Assembly: GCA_946480685.1 (NCBI GenBank)
Contig: CAMLLI010000039.1
Location: 1 to 12,032, forward strand
Direction of reading: 5' to 3'
Length of the DNA: 12,032 nucleotides
From: an uncultured Flammeovirgaceae bacterium
GTDB lineage: Bacteria; Bacteroidota; Bacteroidia; Cytophagales; Cyclobacteriaceae
Part shown: positions 7,884 to 12,032 of the stretch, in pieces
Layout of the letters: each line of letters begins with the position of its first letter
Numbering within the stretch: position 1 is the stretch's first letter
The notes under the pieces: model-generated
Databases searched by the model: none
Told to the model about the DNA's origin: nothing
What the model saw: only the letters and a program-made list of their open reading frames with translations
Position numbers and translations under genes: made by a program

Positions 7884-7884
7884 T

Positions 7885-9255
7885 ATGGGCACAATAAAAT
7901 ATTTTCAGTTCAAGGGTTTATTGCTGAACGAGGGATGGCTTTCTCCGGCCTATATAGGTATAGATGGAAAAGGTATTATTCAATATATAGCCGATCAGAA
8001 ACCAACACAGCCCGTATCGATAGAAGCGGTTAACGGTTTTGCTATACCGGGTTTTCAAAATGCACACTCGCATGCATTTCAATATGCTATGGCAGGTATG
8101 GCGGAACGACATGCACCTGGCTCAACCGATGATTTTTGGAGCTGGCGTGAAGCGATGTATCATTGCGCGCTAAGCCTCGATCCCGACCAGGTTGAAAAAG
8201 TAGCGGCCATGCTATATGCTGAAATGCTACGGAAGGGCTATACGCACGTGGCGGAATTTCATTACCTGCATCACGACAAAGACGGCAAACCTTATGCAAA
8301 CCTGGCGGAGATGGGAGAGCGATTGGTTGCCGCAGCAAAAACCGCGGGTATAAAAATTACGCTGATACCGGTGTTTTATCAGAAAGGTGGTTTTGGAAAA
8401 GATCCGCAGCCCCGTCAACGCAGGTTTATATCCGGTACGGTAGATGACTATTTTCATTTACTCGATGATAGTGCTACCGTTGTCTCAAAGCATACGCATG
8501 CATCGCTTGGCTTTAGTGTACATTCACTGCGCGCAGTAGATGCACAGGATATCATATCAACGTTTAACAACGGTCCGCGAAATATACCTTTCCATTTACA
8601 CGCAGCCGAACAACTGAAAGAAGTGGAAGACAGCGTTGCTTATCTTAAACGACGACCCATTGAGTGGCTGCTGAATAATTTGCCTGTTGACTCACGCTTT
8701 CACATCGTTCATTGCACCCATCTGAATGACGATGAAGTAAAGCGATTGGCCCAAAGTAAAGCGCATGCCGTGCTTTGTCCGGGTACCGAGGGGAATCTCG
8801 GTGATGGTATCTTCAGATTAACAACGTACGCTTCTTATGGCGGTGCGTGGTCTATCGGCACAGACAGTCATATAAGTCTTAACCCACTGGAAGATCTTCG
8901 CTGGCTGGATTATGCGCAACGCTTCACTACACACAAGCGAAATACATTTGATGATGGCGCTCGTGTTTTGATTCAAAAGACATTGCAATCCGGTCGAGCT
9001 GCAATGGGCAATCTTAACCAAGCCTATTTTAACATCGGTGAGGCATTTGACGCTGTTGTATATAACGCGAAATCACCGCTGCTGGCACAGGCATCTATAG
9101 CAGATATACTTTCTGTTATTCTGTATACTTCCGATTCCAGTGATGTGCTCGGAACAATCGTAGATGGAAAGTGGATTGTTAAAAGTCAGATGCACCTGCG
9201 ATCAGAAAAAATTACTGCTGCTTTTTTAGCGGCACAGAAACGCCTCCACGCATAA
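7885..9255 (+). CDS. hutF: Formimidoylglutamate deiminase (N-formimino-L-glutamate iminohydrolase)
   Basis: A 456-residue amidohydrolase-superfamily enzyme that converts N-formimino-L-glutamate to N-formyl-L-glutamate and ammonia. With the ATG at 7885, metal ligands fit H61-S-H63 (GFQNAHSHAFQYAMAG), H239 (PFHLHAAEQ) and D327 (GTDSH). Glu242 in HAAEQ and His276 in HIVHCTH are in the places of the catalytic residues. The DDFWSWREAMY stretch (82-92) is typical for HutF and separates it from guanine deaminase or related hydrolases. Length matches known HutF proteins of about 450 residues. A TTG at 7867 would extend the frame by six residues into hutG, but the ATG right after the hutG TAA is preferred and suggests translational coupling. 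The gene order hutG-hutF indicates the five-step, deiminase-type histidine pathway. Confidence 0.93.
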   Translation: MGTIKYFQFKGLLLNEGWLSPAYIGIDGKGIIQYIADQKPTQPVSIEAVNGFAIPGFQNAHSHAFQYAMAGMAERHAPGSTDDFWSWREAMYHCALSLDPDQVEKVAAMLYAEMLRKGYTHVAEFHYLHHDKDGKPYANLAEMGERLVAAAKTAGIKITLIPVFYQKGGFGKDPQPRQRRFISGTVDDYFHLLDDSATVVSKHTHASLGFSVHSLRAVDAQDIISTFNNGPRNIPFHLHAAEQLKEVEDSVAYLKRRPIEWLLNNLPVDSRFHIVHCTHLNDDEVKRLAQSKAHAVLCPGTEGNLGDGIFRLTTYASYGGAWSIGTDSHISLNPLEDLRWLDYAQRFTTHKRNTFDDGARVLIQKTLQSGRAAMGNLNQAYFNIGEAFDAVVYNAKSPLLAQASIADILSVILYTSDSSDVLGTIVDGKWIVKSQMHLRSEKITAAFLAAQKRLHA

Positions 9256-9267
9256 ACTATATTTCAC
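9256..9267 (+). promoter_or_regulatory. ACTATAT word five bases before the GNAT start
   Basis: ACTATAT at 9256-9262, starting directly after the hutF stop, is followed by TTCAC and the ATG at 9268. The layout equals that before dacB (4437-4449). TATATTTC within it resembles a -7 promoter box with one mismatch, but no matching -33 element is seen at the right distance. Confidence 0.22.
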
Positions 9268-9750
9268 ATGACAGTCGACATCAGACTCATACAACCTTCC
9301 GATGCAGAAGCTGTAGCGAATGTTATCAGAACAGTTATGCCGGAGTTTGGTGCCGGAGGTGCAGGCTTCGCTATACACGATCGCGAAGTGGATGATATGT
9401 ATACTGCCTATACCTCACCCGGCACAGCTTATTATGTTTGTGAGGCTGAAGGAAAAATAGTGGGAGGCGGAGGCATAGGTCCGCTCGCAGGCGGTGATGC
9501 TGATTACTGCGAATTGAAGAAGATGTACTTTCTGCCTGAAGCACGTGGCTTAGGTTTAGGGCAAAAAGTATTGGAAGCTTGTTTACAAGCCGCTAAAACG
9601 GAAGGATATCGTTTCTGCTATCTCGAAACGTTCAACACCATGAACAAGGCGATGGCGCTTTACGAAAAAGCCGGCTTCAAAAAAATAGATGGTCCGTTAG
9701 GTAATACAGGGCACTTTGCCTGCGATCGCTTTTACTTACTGCAGCTCTAG
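9268..9750 (+). CDS. GNAT-family N-acetyltransferase
   Basis: A 160-residue cytoplasmic acetyltransferase of complete family length. The acetyl-CoA binding motif A is seen as ELKKMYFLPEARGLGLGQKVLEA (82-104), where RGLGLG at 93-98 is the pyrophosphate-binding loop. A later NKAMALYEKAGFKK stretch (126-139) is the usual C-terminal motif B region. Residues 26-48 (EFGAGGAGFAIHDREVDDMY) form the variable substrate side. The substrate cannot be read from sequence; a small amine or amino acid is possible, and the place behind hutF is only weak evidence for a link to glutamate metabolism. It is the last gene of the co-directional set and ends 18 bases before the end of a gene on the opposite strand. 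Confidence 0.9.
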   Translation: MTVDIRLIQPSDAEAVANVIRTVMPEFGAGGAGFAIHDREVDDMYTAYTSPGTAYYVCEAEGKIVGGGGIGPLAGGDADYCELKKMYFLPEARGLGLGQKVLEACLQAAKTEGYRFCYLETFNTMNKAMALYEKAGFKKIDGPLGNTGHFACDRFYLLQL

Positions 9751-9768
9751 AATATAGCGAAGTATAGA

Positions 9769-10776
9769 TCAGTTATGTTCTTTCTGATAATGCTCTCGTA
9801 AAATATCACCGGCAAAATCGTTGGTGAGATCGCGCACAACGGAGTGGATATGGTTTGCATTGTTCTGCGTGTTATCATACTCAATCAACAACATCGGCCC
9901 TTGTATGCGATAGTAGTGACCCGCACCGGGCTTTAAAGCACCCGCCCAGGCAAAGCTTAATTTATCAATGCCTGCTTTCTTGATCTTCTCCATCAGTTTT
10001 TCTGCGAAGCCAAATTCATAATTCTTGATATAGGTGTTCAGCAACTTCATAAACAGTTGTTGTTGATCGGCCGTTAGATCTTTATAAAGTATGCCTGCCG
10101 GTGTTAAGAGTTCTGCCTGTTGTTTGTTATATGATACAATTTCATGGAGCGCTGTTTCTGAAAATCTGGCTTTCGCGAGTTGTTGTTCGTTTAGTGCATT
10201 GATCAACGCAAAACCAAGATCCATTTCATCTTTCAATGTCTTTTTACCACGTTCATTCCCGGAAGGCACTACAGCGGGATTACTTCCCCAGAATGAAGGC
10301 GTTGATGATTCAACTATACCATTAGCGGTTGAAAAGTTGAGCGAAAGATGATGGCCTTCCAGGCGCCATCCCCAAAGTTTATCCGGAGCGGGAGTTCCAA
10401 ATATAGTGAAGTAGTAATTAAGCGGATCGCGATACGAATCGTTCTCACCACGACCTTCCACTTGTTGCAATATTTTTTCCAGCGCAAGTATACCCGTTGC
10501 TTTCTGATAACCCTGGTTACTTAACGATGCCTTTAACAACGCAAAGGCTGCCGTTCGTTGTTTTTCATTTAAATCATGAAGAGATATACCGTTCCGATCT
10601 TTCGGAACAAAATGCCAGTTGAGTCGCTCGCCATCGTTCCAACTATATTGTACTCTACTCTTGAGTGTTGGTGATAGCGTTGATAGAAAATCATTGGCCC
10701 GCTGTGTAACATCAACAGACTGCGCCTGCAAGGCAGCACTATAGAAAAACAAACATGCGCACAATAACTTCGTCAT
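9769..10776 (-). CDS. Secreted DUF3500-family protein
   Basis: A 335-residue protein read on the minus strand from the ATG at 10776. A signal peptide is clear (MTKLLCACLFFYSAALQA, then QS), so it is exported. The body matches the DUF3500 family as I recall it: LNWHFVPKDRNGISL (52-66), RDPLNYYFTIFG (116-127), WGWRLEGHHLSLNF (135-148), FWGSNPA (162-168), HYYRIQGP (287-294) and an acidic-histidine segment EYDNTQNNANHIHSVVRD (299-316). The retained His, Asp and Asn residues in these blocks would suit an enzyme or ligand-binding role, but no function is established for the family to my knowledge. The next gene upstream on the same strand ends 82 bases before it, in a stretch with no convincing promoter or terminator. 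Confidence 0.8.
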   Translation of the reverse strand: MTKLLCACLFFYSAALQAQSVDVTQRANDFLSTLSPTLKSRVQYSWNDGERLNWHFVPKDRNGISLHDLNEKQRTAAFALLKASLSNQGYQKATGILALEKILQQVEGRGENDSYRDPLNYYFTIFGTPAPDKLWGWRLEGHHLSLNFSTANGIVESSTPSFWGSNPAVVPSGNERGKKTLKDEMDLGFALINALNEQQLAKARFSETALHEIVSYNKQQAELLTPAGILYKDLTADQQQLFMKLLNTYIKNYEFGFAEKLMEKIKKAGIDKLSFAWAGALKPGAGHYYRIQGPMLLIEYDNTQNNANHIHSVVRDLTNDFAGDILREHYQKEHN

Positions 10777-10858
10777 ACATGAAAGTTATTGAATAATCAG
10801 AATAAAACTCTCCTGTCCGGGTCAGCGTTGGTAGGTTACAAGGCGATGTCTATACGGA
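10777..10858 (-). other. Gap between the unrecognised gene and the DUF3500 gene
   Basis: Eighty-two bases without a gene. No TAnnTTTG promoter box and no hairpin followed by a T tract were found on the minus strand. A short imperfect inverted repeat (CTGTCCGGGTCAG, 10812-10824) gives only a weak stem. Read-through from the upstream gene is therefore possible. Confidence 0.3.
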
Positions 10859-12032
10859 TCAGAATCCATCGTCCTCCTTCTTCGGTGCCTCTTCCTTCGC
10901 TTCTTCTTTCTTCTTCGCGGCAGAAGAACCATCACTCAGGCTATATGGAATATCAATACCATAATATTGCTGGCGGAAACGATTAACAAACGAAAGCGTT
11001 TCATCATCACTGCCCGGTATAAATGCAACTTCGCCAACTTTAGCTTTACCGGCATTGCTCTTCTTGGCGATGATCGTATTGAAGTCGTCATTCGATGAAT
11101 GTACCATCAGGCGATTGTCTTCAAAGCCAAAGTAATACCAGGCTTCGGGTGATGCCTTTATAAATACATGAAATACAGGCGCACCGTCTTCGGTTTTCTT
11201 CACTTCCATAAAACCTTCGAATGCACCGTTGATATCCTGGCGGCCAATGTTCGACATACCCAGTGTACCTTCACTATAGAATGCTTTCTGTTTCTGTGAC
11301 CATTTCAGATTTACATTCGAGAAAACGAGTGGCTTCGCGAGTGGCGCTAATGTTCCCAATGAAACATATCCCTGCAAACTTTTCTGTTCATAATCTTTCG
11401 CCATGCGCTCGCCTACGATGTCGGCAATCTTATAAAGCAGTTCGGTTTGATCGCCAAGGCCTTCATCGGCACCTTCATTTTTGATTACGTCCTGGATCTG
11501 GCGCGCCATCAAATCAAAAGCAGTAACCGGAACGTTGGAATCAACCATGACGAATGAGTTCATCCGGATATCATTGTTCGTCATGTTACCCTGACCGATA
11601 GCAGTGGAGGTAATATTAAAGTCTTTTGATCCACTGAATAATTTTACAGGACCTTCGAAGCGCACTTGCAGTGTCTCATCATTATAGGCAAACACTTTTC
11701 CGGAGAGTGAATTTCCGGCAGCTTTTGTAAGACTTTCGATTTTAAACTCCTGTGTTGCTGTGTCGTAATGCAGCGAACCACTCGGCTCAAAAAAGTTTTC
11801 ATCCTCCTCCATCTTCTTATCGTTGATAAAGGTGATATATAGTTCGTTGTCGGTAGAGAAATGTAAACCTGCGTTTACGCGATTTCCGTCTTCGGTTACA
11901 GCGTTATCAAAGTCTATATGTACATCCGTTTCATCACCGGTTTGTGTATACTGGATCCACGTGTTATAGTTTTTAATCTTGCGGATATCAAGCTTCACAA
12001 AACCTGTAAGCTGCAAAGCAGGGCGCGTAGCA
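10859..12032 (-). CDS. Unrecognised large protein, C-terminal 390 residues
   Basis: The frame is open to the window edge, so the gene starts upstream on the minus strand; a TTG at 12016 is probably internal, since no ATG or ribosome site supports a start. I do not recognise the family. The visible part is rich in short alternating beta-like strands (for example LYITFIND, LQVRFEGPVKLF, FHVFIKASPEAWYYFGF) with one helical section near VTAFDLMARQIQDVIKN. No membrane segment or catalytic signature is seen. The last 18 residues are a lysine/glutamate/aspartate tail ending in DDGF. The strand-rich, polar make-up would fit an exported or envelope scaffold, but this is a guess. It may be co-transcribed with the DUF3500 gene downstream. 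Confidence 0.7.
   Translation of the reverse strand, partial: ATRPALQLTGFVKLDIRKIKNYNTWIQYTQTGDETDVHIDFDNAVTEDGNRVNAGLHFSTDNELYITFINDKKMEEDENFFEPSGSLHYDTATQEFKIESLTKAAGNSLSGKVFAYNDETLQVRFEGPVKLFSGSKDFNITSTAIGQGNMTNNDIRMNSFVMVDSNVPVTAFDLMARQIQDVIKNEGADEGLGDQTELLYKIADIVGERMAKDYEQKSLQGYVSLGTLAPLAKPLVFSNVNLKWSQKQKAFYSEGTLGMSNIGRQDINGAFEGFMEVKKTEDGAPVFHVFIKASPEAWYYFGFEDNRLMVHSSNDDFNTIIAKKSNAGKAKVGEVAFIPGSDDETLSFVNRFRQQYYGIDIPYSLSDGSSAAKKKEEAKEEAPKKEDDGF

Noticed and set aside
7867..7884. Upstream TTG start for hutF overlapping hutG
   Set aside because: The ATG at 7885 fits HutF length better and sits right after the hutG stop, as expected for coupling.
10812..10824. CTGTCCGGGTCAG inverted repeat as a terminator
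   Set aside because: Mismatches leave only a three-to-four-base stem and it lacks a proper T run on the minus strand.
1..12032. Mobile element, CRISPR array, tRNA or defence system
   Set aside because: No transposase, integrase, terminal repeats, spaced direct repeats, cloverleaf-like segment or defence gene was seen; all clear genes are chromosomal sensor, murein or metabolic types.

Overview
The window looks like chromosomal DNA of a Bacteroidota member, most likely order Cytophagales. This rests on a triple-tyrosine (Y_Y_Y) periplasmic sensor, DUF3500 and DinB-type proteins, frequent ATA isoleucine codons, little use of Shine-Dalgarno sites, and one promoter matching the Bacteroidota -33/-7 consensus. 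GC content is roughly 43-45% by eye. I saw no tRNA, rRNA, CRISPR array, insertion sequence, phage gene or integration site. The region is gene-dense and no gap exceeds about 100 bases.

Left part (1-3869, + strand): the 3' end of a propeller/Y_Y_Y sensor that ends in three predicted membrane segments and has no kinase domain. It is followed by a membrane-less histidine kinase with five PAS domains, whose last two PAS units are a tandem duplication. The two genes may form a split membrane sensor plus cytoplasmic kinase, but this is inferred from adjacency only.

Middle part (3924-9750, + strand): six closely packed genes with gaps of 1-18 bases, probably one transcript. In order they are a DinB-like metal protein, a PBP4-type D-Ala-D-Ala carboxypeptidase/endopeptidase (dacB), an exported family 3 beta-N-acetylhexosaminidase (nagZ-like) with a coiled-coil and polylysine tail, N-formylglutamate amidohydrolase (hutG), formimidoylglutamate deiminase (hutF) and a GNAT acetyltransferase. 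HutF and HutG catalyse consecutive last steps of the five-step histidine degradation route (formiminoglutamate to formylglutamate to glutamate). PBP4 and NagZ both act on peptidoglycan. A promoter just upstream of the DinB gene places the expected transcription start almost on the ATG, suggesting a leaderless mRNA.

Right part (9769-12032, - strand): a secreted DUF3500 protein and, upstream of it, the C-terminal 390 residues of a larger unrecognised protein with a lysine/glutamate-rich tail. This pair converges on the operon with an 18-base gap and no visible terminator.

I did not find a clearly new defence, mobile or RNA system. The most interesting points are the murein/histidine-catabolism operon with its leaderless-type promoter, the exported and tailed NagZ, the split sensor pair, and a recurrent ACTATAT word placed five bases before two start codons.
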